This document shows, one piece after another, positions 26,159 to 36,051 of a stretch of DNA of 64,000 nt; the first letter of the stretch is position 1; each line of letters opens with the position of its first letter. The notes below the pieces were generated by a model. That model was not told the origin of the DNA. It saw only the letters and a program-made list of their open reading frames with translations, and did not search any database. The position numbers and the translations under genes are program-made. Source of the DNA: an uncultured Eubacterium sp. (GTDB lineage: Bacteria > Bacillota > Clostridia > Lachnospirales > Lachnospiraceae). The DNA is taken from assembly GCA_949959185.1 (NCBI GenBank), contig CATLIX010000005.1:1-64000 (forward strand), in the 5' to 3' direction.

Positions 26159-27397
26159 TTATTCTTTTTTCACAGGTGATTTGGCACCTGTGAAAAAACT
26201 CCCGGCTGCTGCCGCAAGGAAAATCCACAGAAACAGTCTGACCGGAAAACATAAAAACAACAGCACGGTCACCGCCAGCGGTTTTTTCATAATCGCCCCA
26301 AGAAGGGCGGCTGTCACAGTTGCCGCAGCAAACACGCCATGGCCTGCAGCATCACCGGACACCATCATTGCAGCGGCATATCCCAGACATACCCCTGCAA
26401 AAATAATCGGGAAAAAATGTCCTCCTTTCAATCCCGTCTGAATGCATATATTAGTAAGCAGTACCTTCAGAAATGCGATGGCCACAAGGGTCAGGGGCAG
26501 ATATATGGTGTAATCCTCAATCAGCTCACCCATTGCTTCTTCACCTGAAAACATCAGCATCGGCACTGTCATACCCATAAGTCCAAGACACAGTCCTCCC
26601 ACGGTCTCTCTTACAACGGCAGGGATCTTTCCTGCGGCCCATTTTACCGCTCCGTGGGTAATAAAATAAAATTTTGCCAGAATACAGCCCAGCAGAATAT
26701 AGATTACCATCATCAGATAATCAAGTACATCCGGCTCCATTTCCGGAAATGACGGCATGGCGGAAAGTCCTGCGCCGAATAATTCTGACAGCAGCATATA
26801 AAATCCTGTTCCCGCCGCCACTGCCAGGCCATACAGAAACAGTTTCATGGTTCCCGGCAGCTTCAGAATTTCTTTTTCCCGGTTTTCTTCCTCCACGGCA
26901 AAAACACCAAACAGAGGAGAACGGAACAGGACGCTCAATGTCACGGCTGCTCCTACCTGCGAGTATTCCCTGGCATTCTGGCGGGCAAAAGAGAGATTCT
27001 CTCCCGCCCAGTAACAGAGTCCCACAATGACTCCGGTAAGTCCTGCCTCCGGGCCGATGCTGCTGCCCAGCAAAAGAGGAAACAGCGCGCTGAGCAGAAG
27101 GACGACCATATTGGAATAGTCATAGGTCTTCTCCGCTTTTACTTTCCCCATCACCGTTTCCAAATCCTCCGGATAATCACCGAATTTCCGGCGGAAACAG
27201 CCAATCAGCATACCTCCCAGTGTACACACCAGCACGGTATAACAGGGAATGGGAACCTGCTCCGGCAGCCATTCCCACAAAAATGCAGTTCCCACAGACA
27301 TCATTTTTAAAAATGTCCAGATAACGCCTCCGGCCACCGCTCCTGTAATTCCGCAGAACAGGATAAGATACAGATTGTTCCTGACTGATTTATTCAT
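26159..27397 (-). CDS. ClC-family chloride channel/transporter
   Basis: A 412-residue polytopic protein of the voltage-gated chloride channel family. Selectivity motifs are GSSIGPEAGLTG (for GxGPEGP; here EAG) and TGLKGGHFFPIIFAG (GGxFxP). The external gating glutamate of transporters falls at GPEAG. Start ATG 27397 overlaps the end of the preceding gene by 8 nt, so translation is coupled; a longer frame from 27427 lies inside that gene. The last codons (SPVKKE) encode a perfect 14-bp hairpin, TTTTTTCACAGGTG / CACCTGTGAAAAAA (26165-26198), which can act as an intragenic terminator. Confidence 0.88.
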   Translation of the reverse strand: MNKSVRNNLYLILFCGITGAVAGGVIWTFLKMMSVGTAFLWEWLPEQVPIPCYTVLVCTLGGMLIGCFRRKFGDYPEDLETVMGKVKAEKTYDYSNMVVLLLSALFPLLLGSSIGPEAGLTGVIVGLCYWAGENLSFARQNAREYSQVGAAVTLSVLFRSPLFGVFAVEEENREKEILKLPGTMKLFLYGLAVAAGTGFYMLLSELFGAGLSAMPSFPEMEPDVLDYLMMVIYILLGCILAKFYFITHGAVKWAAGKIPAVVRETVGGLCLGLMGMTVPMLMFSGEEAMGELIEDYTIYLPLTLVAIAFLKVLLTNICIQTGLKGGHFFPIIFAGVCLGYAAAMMVSGDAAGHGVFAAATVTAALLGAIMKKPLAVTVLLFLCFPVRLFLWIFLAAAAGSFFTGAKSPVKKE

Positions 27398-28166
27398 GCT
27401 CTTTCTCCCCTTTTTCCCGTGTTTCATTGACCTGTGGAATCAGGGAGGAAGCCAGCCTGCCTTTTCCCCTCTGTTTCAGATAGACAATTCCTATTACGGA
27501 GAATACAACGGCTCCCAGGAAGTTCACCATTAAGTCTTTCATGGTATCCACAATCCCAATATCCAGATAGCCGCCCAGATTCCATTCTTCCCCGTTAATC
27601 ACCACAGATTCCACAGGCACTTTTATGGGATGATTGCCCCCGGCAGGGTCCAGCTTTACGGAACTGATGGTGGGAAGAATCCAGTCTTTCTGCATATCCG
27701 TGTAGAAAAACCAGTCCATGGTAAATTCAAAAAATTCCCATACCACGCCCACTGTCATGGAAAAGCAGAAAGCCACAAAAGCCACAAAGTACGGGGACAT
27801 TTTCACCGAAAACTTCTCGCTTCTGTTAAATAAATCTATCAGTGCAAATCCGATAGCCGCCATCAGAAATCCGTTGGTGGTATGGAGCATGGTATCCCAA
27901 AGGGGAATTTTTATGTAAAAAGCATTGATTTCGCCCAGAATTTCCGCTGAAAATATGAAAATCAGAATTACTGTTTTCAGTCCCGCAGGAATGGTCACTC
28001 CCACTGCTTTTTCAATAAACTGGGGCACCATAAACAGAATCAGGGTCAGAATCCCCAGAAACATATTGTGGTAGCTGCCCAGAAAAAACTGACGGACCAC
28101 CGACAGCAGTACCAGTCCGGTCAGCACCAGTTCCACCGCAGTCCGTTTTGTTGTATGTTCTTTCAT
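27390..28166 (-). CDS. YjdF/DUF2238-like membrane protein
   Basis: A 258-residue membrane protein with about six helices. The pattern WDTMLHTTNGFLMAAIGFALID and VGVVWEFFEFTMDW is that of the DUF2238 (YjdF) family, whose function is not known. The loop after WEFFEF is polar and about 50 residues long, then DTMKDLMVNFLGAVV leads into the last helix. GGGAGG lies 4-5 nt before ATG 28166. It overlaps the ClC gene and so shares its mRNA. Confidence 0.75.
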   Translation of the reverse strand: MKEHTTKRTAVELVLTGLVLLSVVRQFFLGSYHNMFLGILTLILFMVPQFIEKAVGVTIPAGLKTVILIFIFSAEILGEINAFYIKIPLWDTMLHTTNGFLMAAIGFALIDLFNRSEKFSVKMSPYFVAFVAFCFSMTVGVVWEFFEFTMDWFFYTDMQKDWILPTISSVKLDPAGGNHPIKVPVESVVINGEEWNLGGYLDIGIVDTMKDLMVNFLGAVVFSVIGIVYLKQRGKGRLASSLIPQVNETREKGEKEHE

Positions 28167-28225
28167 ATAACCTCCCTTTTGCCCGGTCCCTCATCCTTAT
28201 GTTACCTGGCCGGGCTCCTCCGATT

Positions 28226-28768
28226 TTATAAATTTATCGCATCGGCTATGATATGCAATGCACTCTGCACCGTTTCCCCTTCCAGAAGAAGCATCAGACC
28301 GCTGCAGAGCAGCTCGTAAATATGCATCAGAAACTGAATGACGCTGACGCATTTTTCCATTTCCACTTCGTTATTCAGTGCGGTCAGCATAGTGTAACGG
28401 ATTCCAATAACATTCTGTTCCTCTCCGTCCGCCTGCTCCTGCATGAACAGAAACTGTCCCACCGGAATCATCTGATTCATTGCATTCAGCATCTGCAATA
28501 CATTGTATTCCGTAAAAGATTCCGGATTTTCCGCAAACAGTCCGTCCACTTCCAGATGCCCGTAATACTGGAGCATATCTCCAAATTCCGGAACATGGAC
28601 GAAATTACAGCTGATATCAATGCTCAGCTCATCGTTGATTTCCAGGGGCAGCAGCAGGGAATCCAGCTCCATTTCCGCTCCTTCTTCCAGCAACATGCTC
28701 TCAAACCCCCGGCCGCCCAGATATGCTTTCAGTCTCTGTAACCCCTCTCGCAATTCCGCTTTCTTCAT
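28226..28768 (-). CDS. eCIS-linked protein of unknown function
   Basis: A 180-residue acidic cytoplasmic protein that I do not recognise by name. Alternating strands and helices (LEINDELSIDISCNFVHV, FLFMQEQADGEEQNVIGIRY, then two helices) recall YbjN or type III secretion chaperone folds, a weak structural guess. It is the last gene of the leftward injection cluster, 36 nt after the AAA+ ATPase stop, with CGGAGG upstream of ATG 28768. A chaperone for cargo or ATPase is conceivable. A weak GCCCGG/CCGGGC hairpin follows at about 28180-28215. Confidence 0.65.
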   Translation of the reverse strand: MKKAELREGLQRLKAYLGGRGFESMLLEEGAEMELDSLLLPLEINDELSIDISCNFVHVPEFGDMLQYYGHLEVDGLFAENPESFTEYNVLQMLNAMNQMIPVGQFLFMQEQADGEEQNVIGIRYTMLTALNNEVEMEKCVSVIQFLMHIYELLCSGLMLLLEGETVQSALHIIADAINL

Positions 28769-28804
28769 AATGTCCTCCGTTCTGCCTGTTCTTTTGCACA
28801 GGCC

Positions 28805-31030
28805 TTATATTTTGTATACATAATACTCTTTCAGTTCCGCCTTTCCAAGTATTTTTCCGGATTTCTCATATTCCTGCTGCAAAGCTGTCATAATGTGCTC
28901 CATTCCGGTGATTTCCTGCCTGGAGGCTGCAAGAAAAGCTGCGTTGACTGCAATATTTTTAATGGCCGCTCCGGAAAGCTCAAAATTTTCCGCAAGATAC
29001 TCTATATCCAAATCGCTTCCCAGAGGCATTTGCCTGGGAAACACTTTCTGCCAGAGCTGTATGCGGCGTTCTTTCCGGGGAAAAGTGAAACGGATGATAA
29101 ATTTGATTCGCCGTTTATAGGCGTCGTCAAAGTTCTGCAGCAGGTTAGTGGCAAGAATCGTAATTCCGTCATATTCTTCCATTTTCTGCAATAAATATGC
29201 AGTCTGGGCATTGGCACTGATATCCCTTGCATCTGTTACATCCACACGCTTCCCAAACAGCACGTCCGCCTCGTCAAAAAAGAGAATGCTTCTGCTCTTT
29301 TTCACTTCGTCAAAGATTTCCCGGAGGTTTTTCTGGGTTTCTCCAATGTATTTGGACAGCACACCGGAAAGATCCACCTTATACAGCTCCAGATTCAATT
29401 CTCTGGCAAGGACCTGAGCTGCCATGGTTTTCCCTGTTCCCGGAGGCCCTGCAAACAGCATGGATACTCCACGTCCATAAGCAATCTTATCCTGAAATCC
29501 CCATTCCTCATAGACCTTTCCCCGAAAAGATACCTGCCCGCAGGCCTGCCGCAGCAGTTCTTTTGGCCCTTCTTCCAGCACCAGGTCATCCCAGGTATAC
29601 ACCGCCCTGACCCGGCTGGCGCGCTCTCCCAGCCGGTGGGAAATTTTCTGCTGGCAGGCCCGGTACAGACGGGCGGCGGAAACTTCTTCCCCGTAGATTT
29701 CCCCTTCCCGGCAGGCCAGCTCTGCCGCTTCTTTTATCACTCCCGGCGTAAAATCAAACTGGGCCGCCAGAGTATCGTATATCTGCTGCCTTTCCAGCCC
29801 GCAAGTTTCTTTTTCGTGTCCTGCCTCTTCCAGAAAGGTTTTCCAGAGCAGGCTCCGTTCCTGTATGGAGGGAAATCCCATGGAAAATTCTTCTGTCCGG
29901 CAGCCGGCGGGATATTCCCCGCCGAACACATCCTGCCCCGCTTCCTCTTCCACTGCCAGAAATGCATCCTGAAAAAACAATGAGGTTTTCAGCAGGATTT
30001 CCTGTGCAAACAGCCGGTTCTTCTTCTCCCCGTCCCACAGGGTTTCCCAGTGGCAGAAGGTCAGAAAAGCATGATCCAGCACTGCCCGCACCAGCGCGTT
30101 ACAAATAAGATTTCTCATCTGTTCTTCATTTTTACCGGAGAAGATTCTCAGATCAAAAAACAGTACGCCCCGGCCCAGAGCTGCTGCCGCCAGTTTTATC
30201 TGCAGCTTTTTTCCGCTTCCTCCGGGACCACGCAGAAGAAACAGCCTGAGCTCCCTTCTTTCCGTCCCTGCGTTCTGACCAGGGTTTCCTTCTGTCAGAC
30301 GCTTTTTTATGACCTCCATGACCTGATGATTAATATTGGGCGTGGGGGCAGGTCTTCCATCCGGAATGCTCAGACGGTATTCCACCTTTCGGTTCAGCAG
30401 GTCTGATTCCTGAAAATATGCATAGGCCACCAGATCTTTCCGGAGCTTCAGCCTCCAGGACAGCTCGCTTTCCTGACCTCTCTGAATTTCTTCAAAGATA
30501 CAGCTCAACAACTCCCGGCGTACAAAAGTCCGGCCTGTCAGCCTGTTCTGTTCCTGTTCGTCCATGGTATACATTTTCACGCACAAATCCAGGGAAGGAT
30601 ACCTCCAGGACAGGTCGTCCTGCAGATAGCAGTACAGCCGCTCAAATTCCCGGTTTAATTCCGGCGCCATGGCGAGACAGGCCAGATACTGCTCAAATTC
30701 CGTGAGCTTCAGTCTGCGGAGCATGTATTCAAAGGGAAGCATCTCGCCATTTTTCATGGTGCGGTAAGCCTTCTCATGGAATTCCCGCCACCGGAGCATA
30801 AGAAGTTCCCGTTCCCGGCGATAAGATTCCAAATCCATATAGGCAAAAGGATTTTCCAGAATATTGGAGAGTTCCTCCTTCAACAGCTTCGTCTGGTAAA
30901 TATGGCGGATTCCTCCGTCCTCCCGCAGCCGCACCGCATACCTGGTATAAAGGCTGATTTCCTGCTTCACCAGCTCCAGCAGTTCTTTGAAATATACTTC
31001 CTGTCCTTCCAATACCAATCCACCATCCAT
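28805..31030 (-). CDS. eCIS AAA+ ATPase, double module
   Basis: A 741-residue homologue of the Afp15-type AAA+ ATPase found in nearly all eCIS loci. N-terminal helical region 1-240; a first, degenerate P-loop module (GPGGSGKK, about 268-275) without an evident Walker B; a second, intact module with GPPGTGKT (528-535), Walker B ILFFDEAD (about 582-589) and the arginine pair in NFDDAYKRRIKF (about 640). Role in assembly or remodelling of the particle is accepted for relatives but the mechanism is open. It starts 3 nt after the 750-residue gene stop. A second homologue begins at 62832. Confidence 0.9.
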   Translation of the reverse strand: MDGGLVLEGQEVYFKELLELVKQEISLYTRYAVRLREDGGIRHIYQTKLLKEELSNILENPFAYMDLESYRRERELLMLRWREFHEKAYRTMKNGEMLPFEYMLRRLKLTEFEQYLACLAMAPELNREFERLYCYLQDDLSWRYPSLDLCVKMYTMDEQEQNRLTGRTFVRRELLSCIFEEIQRGQESELSWRLKLRKDLVAYAYFQESDLLNRKVEYRLSIPDGRPAPTPNINHQVMEVIKKRLTEGNPGQNAGTERRELRLFLLRGPGGSGKKLQIKLAAAALGRGVLFFDLRIFSGKNEEQMRNLICNALVRAVLDHAFLTFCHWETLWDGEKKNRLFAQEILLKTSLFFQDAFLAVEEEAGQDVFGGEYPAGCRTEEFSMGFPSIQERSLLWKTFLEEAGHEKETCGLERQQIYDTLAAQFDFTPGVIKEAAELACREGEIYGEEVSAARLYRACQQKISHRLGERASRVRAVYTWDDLVLEEGPKELLRQACGQVSFRGKVYEEWGFQDKIAYGRGVSMLFAGPPGTGKTMAAQVLARELNLELYKVDLSGVLSKYIGETQKNLREIFDEVKKSRSILFFDEADVLFGKRVDVTDARDISANAQTAYLLQKMEEYDGITILATNLLQNFDDAYKRRIKFIIRFTFPRKERRIQLWQKVFPRQMPLGSDLDIEYLAENFELSGAAIKNIAVNAAFLAASRQEITGMEHIMTALQQEYEKSGKILGKAELKEYYVYKI

Positions 31031-31033
31031 TTA

Positions 31034-33286
31034 TTATATTCCTGATATCAGCGTTTTCTTAAAACTTCTCAGATCCGGGGCCTGGAAAAGCTGAGCGTAG
31101 TTCACGCCGGAATCTTCAAACTGACTCTGAGCGGCCACATATCTCTTATATACAGCTCTTGGTTCCTCCAGTTCCGCTTCCTCTGTGGCTGTATCTGCCT
31201 TTTTCACGGCTCCTCTCAGACCGTATTTATCATCTTTCAGTTCTTCAATGGTTCCCCAGAGCCTTGCCTGAACCGCATCTGCTTCATCGGAATCCTGCTT
31301 TTCCTGGTTACGTTTCTCAATTCCCATTTTGGTACCGGTTGCTCCGACTCCTCCCAGGCTTGCTGCAAAGCCCATCCAGGTCTTCGCTGTTTTTGATGAA
31401 TCGCTGCCCGTATTATTATTCACACTGATAGCTATACTGGAACCAAGTCCGATTGCAGCGGCTATCAACCCTGTAGAAGTGGTGGCCAGAGACCGCTTCG
31501 TCCTGTCAATTCTTCTGTGTATTGCCACGTAAGAAGCCAGTCTGTCTTTCTCCTCGCTGCTGACTTCCTCTTTGTTCAGCAATTTATTGGCAGCAACCCT
31601 CCGCTCCGCCCGCTCCGTCTTCGTGGCCGTCTGAGGCTTTTGCTTTTTCCCCGCTCCGGCCTGGGGCGCCTGCCCTGCCTCCTGGGCATTTCTGTTCTTT
31701 CGTCGTATGCGCAGCCTCAATTTCCGTCTTCTGTGCGGCGCTTCCTCCCCTGCTCCGGCGCCGCCAGGCGCAGGCTGAGGATTTGGATTGGGATTTGCAT
31801 CGTTCACATGATTTCCGCCATCTTCATGGTGTTGTTCTGCAGGAACCTGCGCTCTATTCTCATCCTGTACGTCTTCATCCCGCCCGTCTTCATTATGCTC
31901 GTCTTCATTTCCCTGAATTCCATTTTCTGTCTGCCCGTCTTCATTTTCCCCGGCGTCAGCATGATCCCCGTTTTCCTCTCCCTGAGCCTCCTGGGGCTGT
32001 TCATATTTTTCCACAATGGCCTGGATACCCTCTCCACCGTTTCCGCCTTTCCATCTCATATTCTCCAGAACCTTTAACTTTGAAATTCCGGCTCTGGTAA
32101 CATGCAGTCCCCGTGCGGCCCCCAGAAAACCTCCAATTTGGGAAGCGCTGTTCATAAGCAGGGTAATCCTGTCCCAGAGCGCTCCATTGTCAAAAATTCC
32201 ATCTTTTTTCCCGGCAAAGCCTGCTATGGTCTTGGCCATGGAACAGCCTTTGGCCAGCACAGTAAAAATATCTGTCAGCATACCGATAACAGTAAACGCC
32301 TTGTCTGTCCTCGTTTTCCCTTTCTTATAATTCTTAATTTTTATGACAAACTCCCGAATAGAAGTAACAAGAGCCATAAAATCGGAGATCAGGCCAATTC
32401 CTTTCCCAATCACGGAATCTCTGTAAGTACCTTCGCCCACCACAGCATCCAGCGTACCCAGCGCCCCGTTGGCGGCACCGATTATTTTCAGGGAATCTGC
32501 CGCCTTGTTATATTTGGAAGATTTGAAAAACCGCTGGAATCTCCCGCTTCTTAAGGGATTGTTTCCTCCCCCTTCCAGCTCCCTTGCCAGAACTACAGCC
32601 TTATAGATATTGCTGTCTCGCATATGCAGCAGCCCGCTTACCAGACCATTCTGAGTATTTATGTCCCGTTTCTTATCTTTCTTATTTCCATCTTTTTTGT
32701 CTTTCTCCTTTTCCTTATGCCTTTCTTCCATTTGCAGCAATTCCTTCATTGTATGAAAAGAAATTCCTCTTTCGCCATGGTCTTTCCACATACGCCGGGC
32801 CCCTCCTGCCCGCATCACAGCATGGGCCATTTCCATATTAATCCGTTCATTCACCGGTTGTGGATTATCCTGCTGGCTCCCTCCTGCTCCCGCTCCTGGC
32901 GGATTCGGGCCCGGCGGAGGCTCTACATGATTGTTATTGTTATTATTGTTATTATCTTCGATATGGTCTGCATTATCTCCGATATGCTCGTCATCACCTT
33001 CATCATCCACATGGCCATCATGATTCTGTCGAACATTATTTTGATCAATCTGGCCTCCTCCGACTCCTGCTCCCGGTCCTGGCGGATTTGGGCCCGGCAG
33101 ATTCTCTACATGCTGACCATTATTCCCGTCATTTTCGTGGATATTATTCCCTTTACTCTCATTCTGCAAAGGCCGAATGGCTTCTGTTCCGGAGCCCTCT
33201 CCGCCTCCTCCTTCTACTATTGGCACTGACGGAACATTCCGCTCCATCTGATTCTCTTTCCGTTCTTCCACTAATTCCCCTGACAT
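31034..33286 (-). CDS. Low-complexity candidate cargo/membrane protein
   Basis: A 750-residue protein without recognised domain. Residues 1-140 are Gly/Asn/Pro/His/Asp-rich with two GPNPPG..GAG repeats and a run of eight Asn. Core A (about 205-415) has glycine-rich amphipathic segments such as IGKGIGLISDFMALV and AFTVIGMLTDIFTVLAKG. A second acidic linker (430-515) and a basic patch (RRRKLRLRIRRKNR) precede core B (560-750) with TGLIAAAIGLGSSIAISV and WMGFAASLGGVGATG. No signal peptide. GAGG lies 9 nt before ATG 33286. Placed directly before the AAA+ gene, it could be the injected payload or a membrane-targeting factor. Composition unlike all neighbours. Confidence 0.7.
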   Translation of the reverse strand: MSGELVEERKENQMERNVPSVPIVEGGGGEGSGTEAIRPLQNESKGNNIHENDGNNGQHVENLPGPNPPGPGAGVGGGQIDQNNVRQNHDGHVDDEGDDEHIGDNADHIEDNNNNNNNNHVEPPPGPNPPGAGAGGSQQDNPQPVNERINMEMAHAVMRAGGARRMWKDHGERGISFHTMKELLQMEERHKEKEKDKKDGNKKDKKRDINTQNGLVSGLLHMRDSNIYKAVVLARELEGGGNNPLRSGRFQRFFKSSKYNKAADSLKIIGAANGALGTLDAVVGEGTYRDSVIGKGIGLISDFMALVTSIREFVIKIKNYKKGKTRTDKAFTVIGMLTDIFTVLAKGCSMAKTIAGFAGKKDGIFDNGALWDRITLLMNSASQIGGFLGAARGLHVTRAGISKLKVLENMRWKGGNGGEGIQAIVEKYEQPQEAQGEENGDHADAGENEDGQTENGIQGNEDEHNEDGRDEDVQDENRAQVPAEQHHEDGGNHVNDANPNPNPQPAPGGAGAGEEAPHRRRKLRLRIRRKNRNAQEAGQAPQAGAGKKQKPQTATKTERAERRVAANKLLNKEEVSSEEKDRLASYVAIHRRIDRTKRSLATTSTGLIAAAIGLGSSIAISVNNNTGSDSSKTAKTWMGFAASLGGVGATGTKMGIEKRNQEKQDSDEADAVQARLWGTIEELKDDKYGLRGAVKKADTATEEAELEEPRAVYKRYVAAQSQFEDSGVNYAQLFQAPDLRSFKKTLISGI

Positions 33287-33312
33287 TTTATTTCACCTCG
33301 CTCCCGGTTTTA

Positions 33313-36024
33313 CTAAAATTTCTCAATTACTGTCTCTACTTCATCCTCCGGCGGCAGCTTATAATATCTGTCGCAGCGATAGAGATATTCTTTTGCGGCT
33401 TTGTCTTTCCGGTGCTGTTTGAGCACTTCCACAAACACAAGCCTTGCCTCATAAAATTTCTTTTCCACAAAGAGCCCTACGCCCTGTTCAAACAACGGTC
33501 TGGTAAGTTCTTTATAGTAGAATTCCTCCTCGGAATCTCCGTCGTAGACGTCATAAATCCGTTCGTACGTATGATCCGCCGCCAGATAAATATTTCCCAG
33601 ATATCTGGCATGATAATGTTCCTCAAAATCCGGAATCTGCCGGTAAACCAGATGGGTAATCAGAATATGAGCGCCATATTTATCTCCTTTTAAACGCAGG
33701 GCCTTTGCCAGATCCGAATGGGCGGAAATGGCGGTGGCCTCCATCCGCTTTTCATGGCCGATAACGCCGATCATCACCTGTCCGTAGCTGATGGCAATGG
33801 TTCTTCCGTTTCCGGGCATCTGCTGCTCTAAAAGCCGCTGGATATCAATGGCGGCGTCCAGCGCTTCCTGGCTGCTGACCGTGAAAAATGCCGACAGCCC
33901 CGTGTCTTCAAAATGCTCCACCACCCCGTGATGGGTATTGATAGGTTCCACCAGCATGGACAGCACCCGGTTAATGTCTGTATAGACCTGCTCTGCGGAC
34001 AAAAGGGCGCTCTGCTTAGGGTAATCAATGGCATGGAGGGACAGAATCGTAAGTTCTCCCTTCATCTGGTCTCCCAGCCTTACATCCTGAATGGATTCCT
34101 TTCCCAAAAGCTCCAGGATTTTTGCCGGAATAAATTTATAATAGCCGTCGGACATGCTTCTGATATCTTCCACATAATTTTCAAGCTCCAGAGACATCTG
34201 ATTGAAGGCGGCAGAGATATCCGCAACCTCATCGTGTCCATGTACTTCCATGGTGACGCCCAGTTCTCCGGCCGCCAGCTTCCCGGCGCACTCCTTCAAT
34301 GTCTTTAAGGGCCGCAGGAAAATATACAGAATCACCATCAGTACCACCGTCAGTATCAGCAAAAGGGTGGAAGACGCATTTTTCATATTCCACTGATAAT
34401 ACCATATCTGATAATCCATCATATTTCCGTCTGCGGAAACAACAAGGACTCCGTATTTCGTTCCATCGCCCAGAATAATAGGGATAAACTGATTATTCTG
34501 TCTTCCGCTCTGGCTTTCCTCCATCTTATTTATCACTTCCCCGGTATCATAAGCCTGATAAACTGACTCGGCTACTTCCGAAGCATAGACCCATTCCACC
34601 GGAACGCCGCTGTATTCGGACATGGATTCCCTCACGTACAGCTGCCCTTCCTCATCTGCGTGTAAAACACTGTAAAGATACAGAGAAAGCTCCGAAACGC
34701 TTTTTCCGTTATTGACGGCATGGTGGCTCAGCATCAGAGCCCGGTCTCCGGAAGGAAATTTCTCCGGGTTTGTCTCAATATTTTTCACAATATCTTCTTT
34801 GAGCACTTTGCCCAGGGCCGACAGGGACACCGTCTGAGTGTTCTCCAGCTGCTCCCGCATGGACTGTCCAATCCACTGCTCCAGAAAATGATCCATAACC
34901 AGAAGTCCCAGCAGGAAAATCAGGCACAGCCGCACCAGAACCGTCTGAAGATGGTATTTCACACGGGCCATCCAGTATACTCCCAGAAGGAACGCTGCCA
35001 GAAGGATTCCCCCATATACCCATAACATCCGATGAAATACGGAATGATGTGAGAGGGAAATCTTCGCGATATCCTTATGGGTTCCGTCCTGATAAGAACA
35101 GATGGCCCGTTCTCCCTGTTCTTCTTCCACACCCGCGCAGAATCCTGAAGCGGTACAGTCCAGGCTTCGCAGCTTGCGGAAGGTGAAATCCGGGTAGTCT
35201 TCCCGGATATCTTCTCCGGAAAACAGAACCTGCGAGGTCTGTTCCTCCAAATCTATCTGTATCACGCAGTCGGAACCGTAATCCAGCACGTAAGCGTATT
35301 TTCCGTCATTTGCAAGAGCTTTGAACACGCCTTTTTTTCCGCTGATTCCCTGAATGTCCAGATAACGGTCTGTTCCCACCTCTTTGGCAAAAACCTCTCC
35401 TCCATAATCTGTCCACAGCAGAATTCCATTTCCGCTTAAGAAAAACTGGGCGTTCAGATACGGATATTCCAGAGGAATTTCATCCAGCTGCCTTCTCTCT
35501 CCCTGACGGTTCAGGGCAAACAGCCCGGCCGGCTCCTGGTTTTTCTCCGTATCCGGAATACCGATATAACAGAGTTCTCCATTCTGAATACACTGCACAG
35601 ATATCCGACTGTATACGCCTGTATCTTCTGTGATGTCATACTCCGTGTCTTCCAGCCTGCCATGGTCAAAATCACATTTATAGACTTTATTGCTGACCCC
35701 GTTCCAGAATTTCACATTGGTTTCCTGAATTAACGCATAGGCGCTGCCTTCATCATCAAAAAAAATCTGGCGGATAATCTGGTACTGCTCCTTTTTATGC
35801 CGCCGGAAGGCAATCATTTCCCCCTTTTTTCCGTTCGGGTCCGAGCGGATAATTTTCAGATTTTCGCTCTCTCCCCGGTCTACATAATACAGATATCCAT
35901 CCTGCAGATGAATCTGTTCGATATAATTTAATTTCACATTTTTCCCATAGAGGCTGGCCAGAAGAATCCCGGCCAGCGCGGCAATCACAATGCCCCAGAT
36001 ACCATACAAACTTTTTTTCTTCAT
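33313..36024 (-). CDS. HAMP/cyclase-like membrane sensor, degenerate
   Basis: A 903-residue multi-pass protein. TM1 8-26; a beta-rich outside region 35-325 (YLYYVDRGESENLK-type blades, perhaps a propeller); TM2 332-352 and TM3 361-379; a second outside domain 385-548 that looks like a Cache-type sensor; TM4 551-570; HAMP 571-625 (FLRPLKTLKECAGKLAAGEL); then a class III nucleotidyl-cyclase-like domain about 655-800 (VVEHFEDTGLSAFF, GQVMIGVIG, SAHSDLAKALR). In the first strand the metal Asp of FADI is replaced (LSLHAID), so catalysis is doubtful. Likely a sensor or scaffold linking envelope signals to the injection machine. Confidence 0.75.
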   Translation of the reverse strand: MKKKSLYGIWGIVIAALAGILLASLYGKNVKLNYIEQIHLQDGYLYYVDRGESENLKIIRSDPNGKKGEMIAFRRHKKEQYQIIRQIFFDDEGSAYALIQETNVKFWNGVSNKVYKCDFDHGRLEDTEYDITEDTGVYSRISVQCIQNGELCYIGIPDTEKNQEPAGLFALNRQGERRQLDEIPLEYPYLNAQFFLSGNGILLWTDYGGEVFAKEVGTDRYLDIQGISGKKGVFKALANDGKYAYVLDYGSDCVIQIDLEEQTSQVLFSGEDIREDYPDFTFRKLRSLDCTASGFCAGVEEEQGERAICSYQDGTHKDIAKISLSHHSVFHRMLWVYGGILLAAFLLGVYWMARVKYHLQTVLVRLCLIFLLGLLVMDHFLEQWIGQSMREQLENTQTVSLSALGKVLKEDIVKNIETNPEKFPSGDRALMLSHHAVNNGKSVSELSLYLYSVLHADEEGQLYVRESMSEYSGVPVEWVYASEVAESVYQAYDTGEVINKMEESQSGRQNNQFIPIILGDGTKYGVLVVSADGNMMDYQIWYYQWNMKNASSTLLLILTVVLMVILYIFLRPLKTLKECAGKLAAGELGVTMEVHGHDEVADISAAFNQMSLELENYVEDIRSMSDGYYKFIPAKILELLGKESIQDVRLGDQMKGELTILSLHAIDYPKQSALLSAEQVYTDINRVLSMLVEPINTHHGVVEHFEDTGLSAFFTVSSQEALDAAIDIQRLLEQQMPGNGRTIAISYGQVMIGVIGHEKRMEATAISAHSDLAKALRLKGDKYGAHILITHLVYRQIPDFEEHYHARYLGNIYLAADHTYERIYDVYDGDSEEEFYYKELTRPLFEQGVGLFVEKKFYEARLVFVEVLKQHRKDKAAKEYLYRCDRYYKLPPEDEVETVIEKF

Positions 36025-36051
36025 TTTTCTTTCCTCAGAATCTGATTGTCT

